Below, in pieces: positions 16,931-25,574 of a stretch of 57,301 nt of DNA. Source of the stretch: Alphaproteobacteria bacterium (GTDB lineage Bacteria > Pseudomonadota > Alphaproteobacteria > Micropepsales > Micropepsaceae); NCBI GenBank assembly GCA_028865545.1, contig JAGWJY010000017.1, positions 1 to 57,301 of the forward strand. The letters run 5' to 3'. A program made the position numbers and the translations under genes. Positions within the stretch are counted from its first letter, which is position 1, and the number at the start of each line of letters is the position of its first letter. Below the pieces are notes generated by a model. That model did no database searches. It was given only the letters and a program-made list of their open reading frames with translations, and was not told where the DNA came from.

Positions 16931-18238
16931 ATGGATAGCATGGTCAGAAACGGCCTCTTGACACGCAAGACGCACACCAGGGCGCGCTTCTTCATTCTGG
17001 CGCTTGTCACGGTGGGAACGGCGATCAACTACCTGGATCGCACCGTTCTGGGAATCGCCGCACCATTGATGTCGAAGGAACTCGGCCTGAACGACGCCGT
17101 CATGGGCATCGTGTTCTCCGCCTTCTCCTGGACATACGCCGCGGCGCAAATTCCGGGCGGCATTTTCCTGGACCGGTTCGGGACGCGGCTGACATATTTT
17201 TTATCCGCCACTTTCTGGTCCATCTTTACGCTGCTGCAGGGATTTGTGACCGGATTGTCGTCGTTGCTTGTATTCCGGCTTGGCCTGGGCGTTTTCGAAG
17301 CACCTTGTTTCCCCGCCAACAGCCGCATTCTCAGCATTTGGTTCCCACAGCAGGAACGTGCACGAGCCACGGGCGTATATTCCGTAGGACAATATTTCGG
17401 CCTGGCATTTCTCAGCCCGCTCTTCTTCTGGCTGACGGCCACATTCGGCTGGCGCGTCTTATTCTTCGGTGTCGGCGCCATCGGCATCATCTTCGGAATG
17501 GTCTGGTTCCATTATTATCGCGATCCCCATCAGAGCAAATCTGCCGGCGAAGCCGAGCTTTCGCATATCGAGGCCGGTGGCGGCTTGGGATATCGTGGCG
17601 AAAACACGCGCTTTTCGTGGCGCAACGTGGCTTTGTTGTTGAGCCATCGGCAAATCGTGGGCGCCTCGATCGGCCAATTCGCAGGCAACTCGACGCTGGT
17701 CTTCTTCCTGACTTGGTTCCCGACATATCTCGCCACCGCTCGTCACATGACGCTGACTTCGGCGGGCTTCATGGCGTTCCTGCCCTATATTTTCGCGTCT
17801 TTGGGCGTGCTGGCGGGCGGCGATCTCTCCGACAAGCTGTTGAAGTTGACAAAATCGGCGAACATAGCACGCAAGGTGCCCATCGTTGGCGGCCTGCTTC
17901 TGGCGTCCACGATCGTGGCTGCCAATTTTGTTCAGGATAACGCAAGCGTTATCGCCATCATGTCGGTCGCCTTCTTCGGGCAAGGCATGGTGAACCTGGG
18001 CTGGACAGTTATCGCCGACGTCGCGCCCAAGAAATTGATGGGGCTGACCGGGGGCGTATTCAATTTTTGCACGAATCTCGCCGGCATTCTTACGCCGCTC
18101 GTTATCGGCTTTGTACTGAGTGCGACGGGGTCCTTCGTGTACGCGCTGGCGTTCATCGGCTGCGTCGCGCTCGTCGGCGTCTTTTCATATGTCTTCATTC
18201 TCGGCGACATCCATCGCCTCGAGATCGAACCCGTCTAA
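16931..18238 (+). CDS. MFS transporter, anion:cation symporter (ACS) type
   Basis: A 435-residue inner-membrane protein with about twelve hydrophobic segments. The first loop has INYLDRTVLGIAAP, and the helix 2–3 loop has GGIFLDRFGTRLTYF, both typical of the ACS subfamily that moves organic anions such as hexuronates, tartrate or sulfoacetate. In this operon (28 bp after the ThuA-like gene, 32 bp before the aldehyde dehydrogenase) the likely cargo is quinate, shikimate or an oxidation product. Cargo cannot be read from sequence. Confidence 0.85.
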   Translation: MDSMVRNGLLTRKTHTRARFFILALVTVGTAINYLDRTVLGIAAPLMSKELGLNDAVMGIVFSAFSWTYAAAQIPGGIFLDRFGTRLTYFLSATFWSIFTLLQGFVTGLSSLLVFRLGLGVFEAPCFPANSRILSIWFPQQERARATGVYSVGQYFGLAFLSPLFFWLTATFGWRVLFFGVGAIGIIFGMVWFHYYRDPHQSKSAGEAELSHIEAGGGLGYRGENTRFSWRNVALLLSHRQIVGASIGQFAGNSTLVFFLTWFPTYLATARHMTLTSAGFMAFLPYIFASLGVLAGGDLSDKLLKLTKSANIARKVPIVGGLLLASTIVAANFVQDNASVIAIMSVAFFGQGMVNLGWTVIADVAPKKLMGLTGGVFNFCTNLAGILTPLVIGFVLSATGSFVYALAFIGCVALVGVFSYVFILGDIHRLEIEPV

Positions 18239-18270
18239 CCAAACAGATAGAGACAATCCAGGAGCAGGCC

Positions 18271-19683
18271 ATGGCACCACGTGCGGTTACTGAAGAAGAG
18301 AAGCAGACGGTCAAGGAACTTGTGGCGCGTGGACGCACGGCCATGAAGCAAATCGCGGGCTACGATCAGGCAAAAATCGATCGGCTTATCCAGGCTCTCG
18401 GCTGGGCGACCGCCAATGAAAAGACGTTTACGCGCTTGTCTTATGCCGGCGTCGACGAAAGCGGTCTTGGCGATCGCGCCGGCCGTCCGAATAAGCGCTT
18501 CAAGTTGCACGGCATCCTGCGCGATGCGCTGCGGGCCAAGTCCATGGGCATCATCGAGGAAGACAAGGCCAAAGGCATCGTGAAATACGCCAAACCGGTG
18601 GGGGTAATCGCTTCGCTGGTACCGGTGACGAACGCCGCGCTGACCGAGGCTGGAAACGGCATTTACTCGCTGAAGTGCAAAAATGCGATCATCTTCTCGC
18701 CCCATCCCGCCAGCCGGAAAACGACTATCGAGATGGTCAACATCATGCGCGCGACCATGAAGAAGCTGGGCGTACCGGAAGATGTCTTCCAGGTGATCGA
18801 GAAGCCGAGCATCCCGATTGCGCAAGAATTGATGGCGGCGTGCGATCTGACAATTGCCACGGGTGGCCAAGCCATGGTGCGGGCTGCCTACAGTTCCGGA
18901 AAGCCGGCTTACGGCGTCGGTGCCGGAAACGCGACGATGGTGATAGACGAGACCGCCGACATCGAGCACGCCGCGCGCAACACGCGAATGAGCAAAACGT
19001 CCGACAACGGCTCAGGTTGTTCGGCCGACGGCAATCTGCTGGTCGATGCGCGCATATACGACAAATTCCTGGAGCAGCTGCAAAAAGAAGGGGGCTACCT
19101 AGTTTCCGATAACGAGAAAAAGCTGCTGGAGAAGGTGATGTGGGATGCCGAGGGGCACCGCACGACCAATACCGTTGCGCGGCCGGCCGCTCAGATCGCG
19201 GAGATTGCCGGGTTCAGGATCGGCGCCGACAAGACTTTCCTCATCGTAAAGGAAAGCAAGATCGGCAAAGAGCATCTCTTCTCGTCCGAAAAACTGTCTC
19301 CGGTGCTGTCGATTTTCAAATATGAGGGCGGTTTCGACACCGTGCTCGGCATGGTCGAACAGATTTACGAGGTGGGCGGCAAAGGACATTCCTGCGGCAT
19401 CTACTCTTTCGACGACGACCACATCCATCGCCTGGCGCTGGTCGCACCCGTCAGCCGCATGATGGTGCGCCAACCGCAGTCCAAGGCAAACGCCGGCGCA
19501 TTCGACAATGGTATGCCGATGACCTCCAGCATGGGATGCGGCATCTGGGGCGGCAACATCACCAACGAGAATATCGGCGTGAAACATTATATGCAGACCA
19601 CTTGGGTCAGCCGCCCGATCCCGGAGGACCGCCCGTCTGAACAGGAGCTGTTCGGAGAATTCTACAATACGGAGACGCCTTGA
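18271..19683 (+). CDS. Acylating aldehyde dehydrogenase, SauS/EutE-like
   Basis: A 470-residue CoA-dependent aldehyde dehydrogenase. Visible are the coenzyme-binding GVIASLVPVTNAALT, the loop SSGKPAYGVGAGNATMVID, and the catalytic SDNGSGCSADGN with Cys250. The family interconverts an aldehyde and its acyl-CoA. The closest named relative I recognise is sulfoacetaldehyde dehydrogenase SauS, but no sulfoacetate-CoA ligase or Xsc is here, so I do not adopt that substrate. The ATG at 18271 follows CAGGAGCAGGCC. Fourth gene of the PQQ operon, convergent with the cytochrome c gene 30 bp away. It may act with the lyase and ThDP enzyme encoded at 21207–23860. Confidence 0.82.
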   Translation: MAPRAVTEEEKQTVKELVARGRTAMKQIAGYDQAKIDRLIQALGWATANEKTFTRLSYAGVDESGLGDRAGRPNKRFKLHGILRDALRAKSMGIIEEDKAKGIVKYAKPVGVIASLVPVTNAALTEAGNGIYSLKCKNAIIFSPHPASRKTTIEMVNIMRATMKKLGVPEDVFQVIEKPSIPIAQELMAACDLTIATGGQAMVRAAYSSGKPAYGVGAGNATMVIDETADIEHAARNTRMSKTSDNGSGCSADGNLLVDARIYDKFLEQLQKEGGYLVSDNEKKLLEKVMWDAEGHRTTNTVARPAAQIAEIAGFRIGADKTFLIVKESKIGKEHLFSSEKLSPVLSIFKYEGGFDTVLGMVEQIYEVGGKGHSCGIYSFDDDHIHRLALVAPVSRMMVRQPQSKANAGAFDNGMPMTSSMGCGIWGGNITNENIGVKHYMQTTWVSRPIPEDRPSEQELFGEFYNTETP

Positions 19684-19713
19684 TCCCACGATCAAAGCCG
19701 AAACCCCGGCCGC

Positions 19714-20076
19714 TCACTCCTTCGTGGATGGGGCGGCCGGCGTAGCTTTGGCATCAGGCGGGAATGCATTGGTCAGGTAATTCTCGATTTGGTCCAGCTG
19801 GTCGTCCGTCGCCACAGCGCCGCGGCCAAGCATCGTTGCGATGACATTGTGCCATCCATCGGCTGTATGGCGCTGGGTCGCCACGATGTCCGGGCTATGG
19901 CATTGACTGCACACCTGCATCAAGGTGTCCCTGCCCTCGCCAGGCGGCAGAACCGCGGACGGGTGTGCGCTGCTTTGTGGGGCTGGAAGAGACGGCGTCT
20001 GGGCCGCGGCGCCAACGGCGGATAACGACAAGACGGCAGTAGCCACGAACGCCAACGGATACAGAGCACGAGGCAT
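19714..20076 (-). CDS. Small periplasmic c-type cytochrome
   Basis: A 120-residue protein with a signal peptide (MPRALYPLAFVATAVLSLSA to AAAQ) and one haem-binding motif CSQCH. A likely axial Met lies in VIATMLGRG. It has a Pro/Ala-rich tail. It should accept electrons from a periplasmic quinoprotein; the PQQ dehydrogenase in the same region is the obvious partner. GGGAG precedes the ATG at 20076; an upstream TTG at 20094 is less likely. It follows the TIM-barrel gene on the same strand with a 53-bp gap and probably shares its promoter at 20998–21045. Confidence 0.85.
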   Translation of the reverse strand: MPRALYPLAFVATAVLSLSAVGAAAQTPSLPAPQSSAHPSAVLPPGEGRDTLMQVCSQCHSPDIVATQRHTADGWHNVIATMLGRGAVATDDQLDQIENYLTNAFPPDAKATPAAPSTKE

Positions 20077-20129
20077 CACTTCTCCCTTAGCCAAAGAGAC
20101 ACGCTCATTTTCGATTCCAACCTAAGTGC

Positions 20130-20948
20130 CTAATGCACAGGTGCGACTTCGAGATATTTCCTGGCTGCCACGATAGCGCGCCGTGCGCGCTCCTCCGGAC
20201 CGACCGTCTTTGCAAGCTCGGTTGTCGGGATTTCCAGCGAGTAAGGGATACCAGTCGGCAGCGCATTCAGGATGCTGCGGACGTCGATCCCTCCTTCGCC
20301 GAGAAAGCGTCGATCGTGTCTGGCCGTGTAAATCAGCCCCTCGGTCGTATCCGGCACTTCCTTGGGCGCGTCGCATACCTGAGCGAAGCGAAACCACTCG
20401 CGCGGGAGTTCCCTCAACACCGTCGTGTCACAGCGAGAGCGGGAAAAATGGAGCGTGTCGACGAGGATCGCGCCATTCGATCTGTTGGCCGCTCTGACAA
20501 TGGCCGCGGCCGCGGACAGATCGTTGGTCTCCCTCCAGGTCACAAACTCCGCGTTGACGTACAAGCCAAAAGGCTTGGCCATATCGCAGAGTTCCGCGAA
20601 GTGATCGATGAGCCGGCTACGGTCCGGGTCCCACGGGGCGGCAATAAGATGTCGCGCGCCGAGTTCGGCGCTAACCTCCAGGACCGGAAGAAACGCCTTC
20701 AGGTCAACCTCCGGCAACAATCTGAACAATTCGATGTCCAGAACGCCGACGCCGGTGGCGGCCAGCCGCGCCTTTGTCTCCTTCAGCAACGCTCGGTCGC
20801 TGGCCAGCGGATAGGCGGGCTCCTCGGCGGTCACGGCGATCGGCCGTAACCCCACATAGCGATACCCCGTGCGGGCCGCGACATCGACGACTTCCGGCGG
20901 CGACAGGGACAAGACCGTCAGGTGCGCGAGCGAAAACTCCAGCTTCAT
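20130..20948 (-). CDS. TIM-barrel metal enzyme, sugar phosphate isomerase/dehydroshikimate dehydratase-like
   Basis: A 272-residue cytoplasmic xylose-isomerase-like TIM barrel. The metal site is complete: E134 (VNAEFVTW), D164 with H167 (ILVDTLHF), Q190 (AQVCDAP) and E239 (YSLEIPTT). The spacing is almost residue-for-residue that of QuiC1 (E134, D165, H168, Q191, E239), and QVCDAP parallels QMADAP there. It therefore could be the working 3-dehydroshikimate dehydratase of this region, although many isomerases and epimerases share the fold. The start at 20948 has GGGAG eight bases upstream; a TTG at 20963 adds five residues. First gene of a two-gene operon with the cytochrome c. Confidence 0.72.
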   Translation of the reverse strand: MKLEFSLAHLTVLSLSPPEVVDVAARTGYRYVGLRPIAVTAEEPAYPLASDRALLKETKARLAATGVGVLDIELFRLLPEVDLKAFLPVLEVSAELGARHLIAAPWDPDRSRLIDHFAELCDMAKPFGLYVNAEFVTWRETNDLSAAAAIVRAANRSNGAILVDTLHFSRSRCDTTVLRELPREWFRFAQVCDAPKEVPDTTEGLIYTARHDRRFLGEGGIDVRSILNALPTGIPYSLEIPTTELAKTVGPEERARRAIVAARKYLEVAPVH

Positions 20949-20997
20949 ATTCGAAGCTCCCAATTGCCGATCGGTTGCGCCCCGATATTAGTCCCAT

Positions 20998-21045
20998 TTG
21001 ATATGTTTGTACCAGTTAGTATATTTATTGAACTGACAGGTACAA
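20998..21045. promoter_or_regulatory. Face-to-face promoters with operator copies D and D'
   Basis: Plus strand: TTGATA (20998–21003), 16 bp, TATATT (21020–21025). Minus strand: TTGTAC (21045–21040), 16 bp, TATACT (21023–21018). The two promoters overlap. Copy D (TTGTACCAGTTAGT, 21007–21020) and copy D' (minus-strand TTGTACCTGTCAGT, 21045–21032) cover both. The 15-mer TATACTAACTGGTAC on the minus strand here is identical to one at 29805–29819. This region should drive the lyase–ThDP pair rightwards and the TIM barrel–cytochrome pair leftwards. Confidence 0.62.
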
Positions 21046-21206
21046 ATTTGTGATTTAATGTCCCTCGTCGCGGAATGTCGCAGATTACGTAGGGATATCG
21101 CCGCCGCGGGATGCCTGACTGCAGTCAAAGCTCAGGACGCCGGATTAGGTGACGTAAAAATGCGGCCGCGCCCAACGGCGCGGGCACTCGAATGAAGGGG
21201 AGAAGC

Positions 21207-22049
21207 ATGACGAAGCCGACACCGGAAGAACTCGTGGATAAGGCCACCGCCTGGTGGACCACAAAGATCATCGACGTCCAGCCTGGTGCGATCGGCTTGC
21301 GCGGCTACGCCGTGCAGGACCTCCTCGGCAAGGTAACGTTTCCGGAGATGATCTGGCTCATGCTGCGCGGCGACCTGCCCTCGCCCGGCCAGGCCAAGCT
21401 CCTGGAAGCGGCGATGGTCGCTTCGGTCGACCATGGTCCGCATGCACCCTCGATTGCCATCGCCCGTATGGCGGTGACGTGCGGCACCGACATCAATGGT
21501 GCCATGGCATCCGCCGTCAACGTGCTCGCCGACATTCACGGCGGCCCGGCACAGCAGTGCATGATGCTCTTCGAGATGATCGCCAGCGAGTTGGACCGCA
21601 TGGAAAATCTGCCGGCCGTCGTCGACGACGCCTTGGACCGGTATATCGCGGGACATGGCAAAATCATCCCGGGCTTCGGACACCGGTTCCACCCCATCGA
21701 TCCGCGCGCCGAGCCGCTGCTCGGACTTGTAGATGGGGCCGCCGCCGATGGCATCGTTTCCGGTCGCTTTGCGGCGATCGCCCGCGGTGTCGTTGCCGGA
21801 ATTCATCGACGGACGGGGAAAAATATCCCGATGAACATCGACGGCGCGACGGCCGCGATATTCTGCGAGCTCGGTTTCGCGCCTCAACTCGGCCGCGGAC
21901 TGTTCATCCTCTCCCGCTCCGTCGGCATCCTTGCCCATGCCTGGGAACAGATGCTGCAGGGCGGACGTATCAAGGGCCCGATGCCGAAGGAAATTCCATA
22001 CACCTATGCCGGGCCCGCGCCGCGGAAATTGGAGCGCGGCGAAAAATAG
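21207..22049 (+). CDS. Citryl-CoA-lyase-like protein of the citrate synthase family
   Basis: A 280-residue protein, shorter than citrate synthase (~430), as expected for stand-alone citryl-CoA lyase-type members. The three citrate-synthase catalytic residues seem present: H111 in HGGPAQQ, H159 in GFGHRFHP and D212 in NIDGATAA. Such enzymes make or break a bond between an acetyl-CoA-type donor and an oxo acid. The ATG at 21207 has AAGGGG six bases upstream; MKGRS at 21192 is an alternative. Fifty-three bp downstream is the ThDP enzyme on the same strand. Real substrate unknown. Confidence 0.75.
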   Translation: MTKPTPEELVDKATAWWTTKIIDVQPGAIGLRGYAVQDLLGKVTFPEMIWLMLRGDLPSPGQAKLLEAAMVASVDHGPHAPSIAIARMAVTCGTDINGAMASAVNVLADIHGGPAQQCMMLFEMIASELDRMENLPAVVDDALDRYIAGHGKIIPGFGHRFHPIDPRAEPLLGLVDGAAADGIVSGRFAAIARGVVAGIHRRTGKNIPMNIDGATAAIFCELGFAPQLGRGLFILSRSVGILAHAWEQMLQGGRIKGPMPKEIPYTYAGPAPRKLERGEK

Positions 22050-22102
22050 CCCGCCTACAGAGCGACATCTTCTAAGCAAACACACGAAATAGGGAAGCGA
22101 AC

Positions 22103-23860
22103 ATGCAGGACCTAGTCTCCCGTCAGCTGGTCAAATATCTGGAAGGACGAGGCGTCAGACACATCTTCGGACTGTGCGGCCACACGAATATCGCGCTCCT
22201 GACGGAGTTGGGGAAAAGCTCCATCAGCTTCGTAAACTCCCGCCACGAGCAGATCGCCGCGCATGCTGCGGACGGCTATGCCCGCCTTACGAAGAGAGCC
22301 AGCGTCGTCCTGAGCCATCTCGGGCCGGGCCTCACCAACGCGGCCACGGGTGTTGCGACGGCCGCACTTGACTCAGTGCCCATGGTCGTCATTGCCGGCG
22401 ATATTCCCAGTCATTTCTACGGCAAGCATCCGCATCAGGAAGTAAATATGCATGCCGATGCGTCCCAATATGAAATCTACCGTCCTTTCGTGAAGCGCGC
22501 CTGGCGCGTGGATCGACCCGACCTCTTCCCCGAGATCATCGACAAAGCCTTCCACTTGGCGGAAAGCGGACGGCCTGGTCCCGTGCTTGTGTCGGTTCCA
22601 ATGGATATTTTCTCCGCAAAGATCGACACCGCCTTGTTCGACCGCCTGAAGGGCAATGCCAAGACGTTCGAACGGCCGTCAATCGACGACCAGGTGGCGG
22701 AGAAGATCATCACAGCGCTCGTGAACGCGAAAAAGCCGCTGCTATATGTCGGCGGCGGGATTCTGCTTGCGGATGCCGCACAGGAGCTGGCCGATTTTGT
22801 CGACCATCTGAATATCCCCGTCGCTCACTCACTCATGGGCAAGGGTGCCCTGCCCGACGACCACCCCCTCACTCTCGGCATGACGGGCTTCTGGGGCACG
22901 CAATATATCAATGACAGCTGCCGCACGGCCGACTGCATACTCGCCCTGGGCACGCGGTTTTGCGAAGCGGATTGCAGTTCCTGGGAGTCGGAATACACTT
23001 TCGCCATACCGCCCACGAAGCTCATCCACATTGATATCGATCCAAGTGAAATCGGGCGTAACTACCCCGTGGAAATCGGCGTCATCGCAGATCTCAAGCA
23101 GGCGTTGACGGTGCTGAACCGGGTGGCGCGGCGGCTGCATCCGAAGGGACGTAAGAATGAGACGCTGGTCCGCGAAATCGCGGCGTATCGGGAGGAGTTC
23201 AAGAGGAGCAACGCGGCGGCGGAGGTCAGCAATCAATTTCCCATGCGCCCGGAGCGCATCCTTGCCGACGTTCGGGCCGTGCTTCCGCGCGACGCCATCA
23301 TCACCACCGATGTCGGCTGGAACAAGAACGGTGTCGGACAGCAGTTTCCCATCTATGAACCGGGCTCCGTCCTGACCCCCGGCGGTTACGCGACGATGGG
23401 TTTCGGCGCTCCAGCCGCCATCGGAGCGAAAATCGCCTGCCCTGACCGCGTGGTCGTATCATTGGTCGGTGACGGCGGCTTTGGACAAAACCCCGCACTG
23501 CTGGCGACCGCCTTCGAGGAAGACACCGCGGTGGTGTGGATCATCATGAACAACTTCGCCTTCGGAACCATCGCCGGACTGCAGAAGGCGCATTTCGGAA
23601 CGACTACGGGCACTGTCTTCGAGAAGAATGGAAAGCCTTACTCGCCCGATTACGCCGCCATAGCCCGCGCCTACGGCTTGGAAGGCACACGCATCGAGTC
23701 AGCCGATCAATTCAAACCGGCGTTAGAGAAGGCGCTCCGCTCGGGCCGGCCCTATGTTCTGGACGTCATCATGGAAAATGCTCCAGTGCCGACGACCGGT
23801 CATTGGAACATCATGGACATCTATTCGCCGGACAAGAAGATTACGCACGTTACGACGTAA
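22103..23860 (+). CDS. Thiamine-diphosphate-dependent enzyme (acetolactate synthase/2-hydroxyacyl-CoA lyase type)
   Basis: A 585-residue enzyme with the three-domain layout of the pyruvate-oxidase-like family. The ylide-activating Glu49 is in VNSRHEQIAAHAADGYAR. A middle FAD/CoA-like domain follows. The ThDP-binding GDGGFG begins near residue 455 with its NN about 28 residues later. Members form or cleave bonds next to a carbonyl: acetolactate synthase, glyoxylate carboligase, oxalyl-CoA decarboxylase, 2-hydroxyacyl-CoA lyase. It does not look like Xsc. Paired with the citrate-synthase-like gene behind operators D/D', and perhaps linked to the acylating aldehyde dehydrogenase. GGGAAGCG precedes the ATG. 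Confidence 0.8.
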   Translation: MQDLVSRQLVKYLEGRGVRHIFGLCGHTNIALLTELGKSSISFVNSRHEQIAAHAADGYARLTKRASVVLSHLGPGLTNAATGVATAALDSVPMVVIAGDIPSHFYGKHPHQEVNMHADASQYEIYRPFVKRAWRVDRPDLFPEIIDKAFHLAESGRPGPVLVSVPMDIFSAKIDTALFDRLKGNAKTFERPSIDDQVAEKIITALVNAKKPLLYVGGGILLADAAQELADFVDHLNIPVAHSLMGKGALPDDHPLTLGMTGFWGTQYINDSCRTADCILALGTRFCEADCSSWESEYTFAIPPTKLIHIDIDPSEIGRNYPVEIGVIADLKQALTVLNRVARRLHPKGRKNETLVREIAAYREEFKRSNAAAEVSNQFPMRPERILADVRAVLPRDAIITTDVGWNKNGVGQQFPIYEPGSVLTPGGYATMGFGAPAAIGAKIACPDRVVVSLVGDGGFGQNPALLATAFEEDTAVVWIIMNNFAFGTIAGLQKAHFGTTTGTVFEKNGKPYSPDYAAIARAYGLEGTRIESADQFKPALEKALRSGRPYVLDVIMENAPVPTTGHWNIMDIYSPDKKITHVTT

Positions 23861-23875
23861 GTTGATGTAAGGGAC

Positions 23876-23897
23876 GGGCGGAGGCGTGCCTCCGCCC
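23876..23897. terminator. Hairpin between convergent genes
   Basis: GGGCGGAGG (23876–23884), loop CGTG, CCTCCGCCC (23889–23897), followed by TTGTTGCT. It is a perfect 9-bp GC stem 16 bp past the ThDP gene stop. It probably ends the plus-strand operon and may also serve the convergent BNR-repeat gene. Confidence 0.75.
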
Positions 23898-23938
23898 TTG
23901 TTGCTCCTACCAAGACCAACACATATCGGAGAGGCCCA

Positions 23939-25486
23939 CTATCTCTTCGGAAAATCATAAGCCGCCAAGGGTACGCTACCGTACCAAATGCCTTGGAAGC
24001 CGGCGCGCGAGTCGCCCCACACCATATGCGCTGTGTCGTTGTCGAGAACCAGATCCTGAATGTCGTCGCCGAACAGGCCGTCGTTCCGGTACGGATTGGC
24101 GACCGGCGACACATCGTGGCTCACCCGCAGCGAGGCGCTGAAGCTGTAACCGCCATCCTTGGAGATCGAGGACCAAATGTCATAACTGCGGTCGGCATAA
24201 ATCGCCCGCCACATCAACCCGAGCACGCCGGCGCGTGAATATGTGATCCACGGCTTCGTAAAACTGATTGCACGGGGCGCTTGTCCGGCAGAGACGAAGT
24301 GCGACCAGGTCTTGCCGTAGTCGTCGCTCACGGCGATCTCGTAGCCAGGTGCCGGCTTTGCCGTGTAACGCAGCAGCGCAAACCTGCTCGCCTTTGCCGG
24401 ATCTGCGGCAAGCCCGGCAATGCCGCCCATACCAAACACCGGCATCGGCTTGCCAACTGACGGTTTCGCCACCGGGACGTTCTTCAGCACGTGACGCTCA
24501 AAGGTCTTGCCGTGATCACGGCTCAAGCCAAACACGATGCACGGACAAGCGGCCTTCTCAGAGGCGGGTGCGCTCGACGCGGCGTAGACGACGCCGACAG
24601 CGCCATGTGCTGCCGCCACCCCCATACCGCGGCTGAGCTCGGGATAGTCCTTCGAGTCCCAAGCGTAGATCGTACCGAAACTCCGGCCACCGTCCGTTGA
24701 TGCCGTGATGAAGGAATCCCAGCGATAGGTTTCCGGCTTCGTGCTGACGATGGCCTGCCCGCCTTCGGCGACACCGTAGACGACGCCGGTAGAGTCATCG
24801 ACGGGAACGAAGGGCCGGTCCCACGGTGAGTTGCCGCCAATTCGGGGCTTCAGACCCGGCGCGAAGCGTGCGGCACCATAGGAACTGATGATATCCGCGG
24901 GCTTGCTCCAGGTGTCGCCATGATCTCGCGACACCAAAACCGACGACTTGCCGAAAAACTGACCGCTGGTCTCGCGCGGTTCGCAACCCGCAAGGAACGT
25001 TCCATCCGGCAGAACGCCGGCAAAAGGATCCGGACAGCGGGTAAAGCTTCCCGAAAGAATCGGCAACTCGCTAACCTGCCAGCTGTCGCCGCCATTATGC
25101 GTGACTGCCAACCAAGTGATCGTCGATCTCGGCACGGCGTGATAGGCGTCGGTCAAACCGTCGAAATGCTGGGCAGGATTCGTGTTGAAAATCGCCCGGT
25201 AACCCGCCGTCTCCAGCGCTGGCGCGTCCTTGGTTCCCAGGTGCTGAACACTCCCCATCGCCACGGCAATCATATTCTTCGGATTTGTCGGATCGACCGC
25301 GATCATGGGTTCGCCGGCGCCACGTGTCGCGGTGCCCAAAAGAAGATATTCATCCGACTTGAAAATTCCAGGTAGTGCGGCGTTCTGCGCCTTGTCCACT
25401 CCCTGCGCCACCGCGGGAGCCCATAGCGAGCCAAGCATAGCGGCCGTCGACCCGGCAACCAGCGCCAGCGCTGCAATCCTTTTCAT
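23939..25486 (-). CDS. Secreted BNR-repeat (sialidase-like) beta-propeller protein
   Basis: A 515-residue protein with a signal peptide (MKRIAALALVAGSTAAMLGS to PAVAQ). At least six Asp-box-type motifs are visible: THNGGDSW, SRDHGDTW, STDGGRSF, SRDHGKTF, SDDYGKTW and SKDGGYSF. They mark the blades of a sialidase-type propeller. The catalytic Arg triad of true sialidases is not evident to me, so sialidase activity is not claimed. The start at 25486 has GAGGGCGG upstream; an upstream in-frame stretch (to 25657) overlaps the next gene and the operator and is rejected. It has its own operator copy E. Role in the catabolic region unknown; it may bind or cleave a plant-derived conjugate. Confidence 0.72.
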   Translation of the reverse strand: MKRIAALALVAGSTAAMLGSLWAPAVAQGVDKAQNAALPGIFKSDEYLLLGTATRGAGEPMIAVDPTNPKNMIAVAMGSVQHLGTKDAPALETAGYRAIFNTNPAQHFDGLTDAYHAVPRSTITWLAVTHNGGDSWQVSELPILSGSFTRCPDPFAGVLPDGTFLAGCEPRETSGQFFGKSSVLVSRDHGDTWSKPADIISSYGAARFAPGLKPRIGGNSPWDRPFVPVDDSTGVVYGVAEGGQAIVSTKPETYRWDSFITASTDGGRSFGTIYAWDSKDYPELSRGMGVAAAHGAVGVVYAASSAPASEKAACPCIVFGLSRDHGKTFERHVLKNVPVAKPSVGKPMPVFGMGGIAGLAADPAKASRFALLRYTAKPAPGYEIAVSDDYGKTWSHFVSAGQAPRAISFTKPWITYSRAGVLGLMWRAIYADRSYDIWSSISKDGGYSFSASLRVSHDVSPVANPYRNDGLFGDDIQDLVLDNDTAHMVWGDSRAGFQGIWYGSVPLAAYDFPKR

Positions 25487-25533
25487 CGTTTCCGCCCTCG
25501 TTATCTGTCCGACTTGTTCTGCGAACATGTTAG

Positions 25534-25547
25534 ACGGACAGGTTAGT
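25534..25547 (-). promoter_or_regulatory. Operator copy E upstream of the BNR-repeat gene
   Basis: Minus-strand ACTAACCTGTCCGT matches the ACTAACnnGTTAGT palindrome at 10 of 12 positions, with a perfect left half. It lies between the BNR-repeat start (25486) and the stop of the upstream lactonase-like gene (25575). The BNR gene therefore seems to have its own controlled promoter rather than relying only on read-through. Confidence 0.55.
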
Positions 25548-25574
25548 ACATAATTCAAGACAGGACCACCGGCA

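Noticed and set aside
16931..19683. Sulfoacetate degradation locus (SauU–SauS)
   Set aside because: The transporter and aldehyde dehydrogenase resemble SauU and SauS, but no sulfoacetate-CoA ligase or Xsc is present and the regulon context is quinate-like.
21132..22085. A 317-codon frame on the minus strand
   Set aside because: Antisense to the citrate-synthase-like gene; His- and Arg-rich composition indicates a shadow frame.
23939..25486. A true exo-sialidase
   Set aside because: Asp-box repeats are present, but I could not see the catalytic Arg triad and Tyr/Glu pair of sialidases, so only the fold is claimed.
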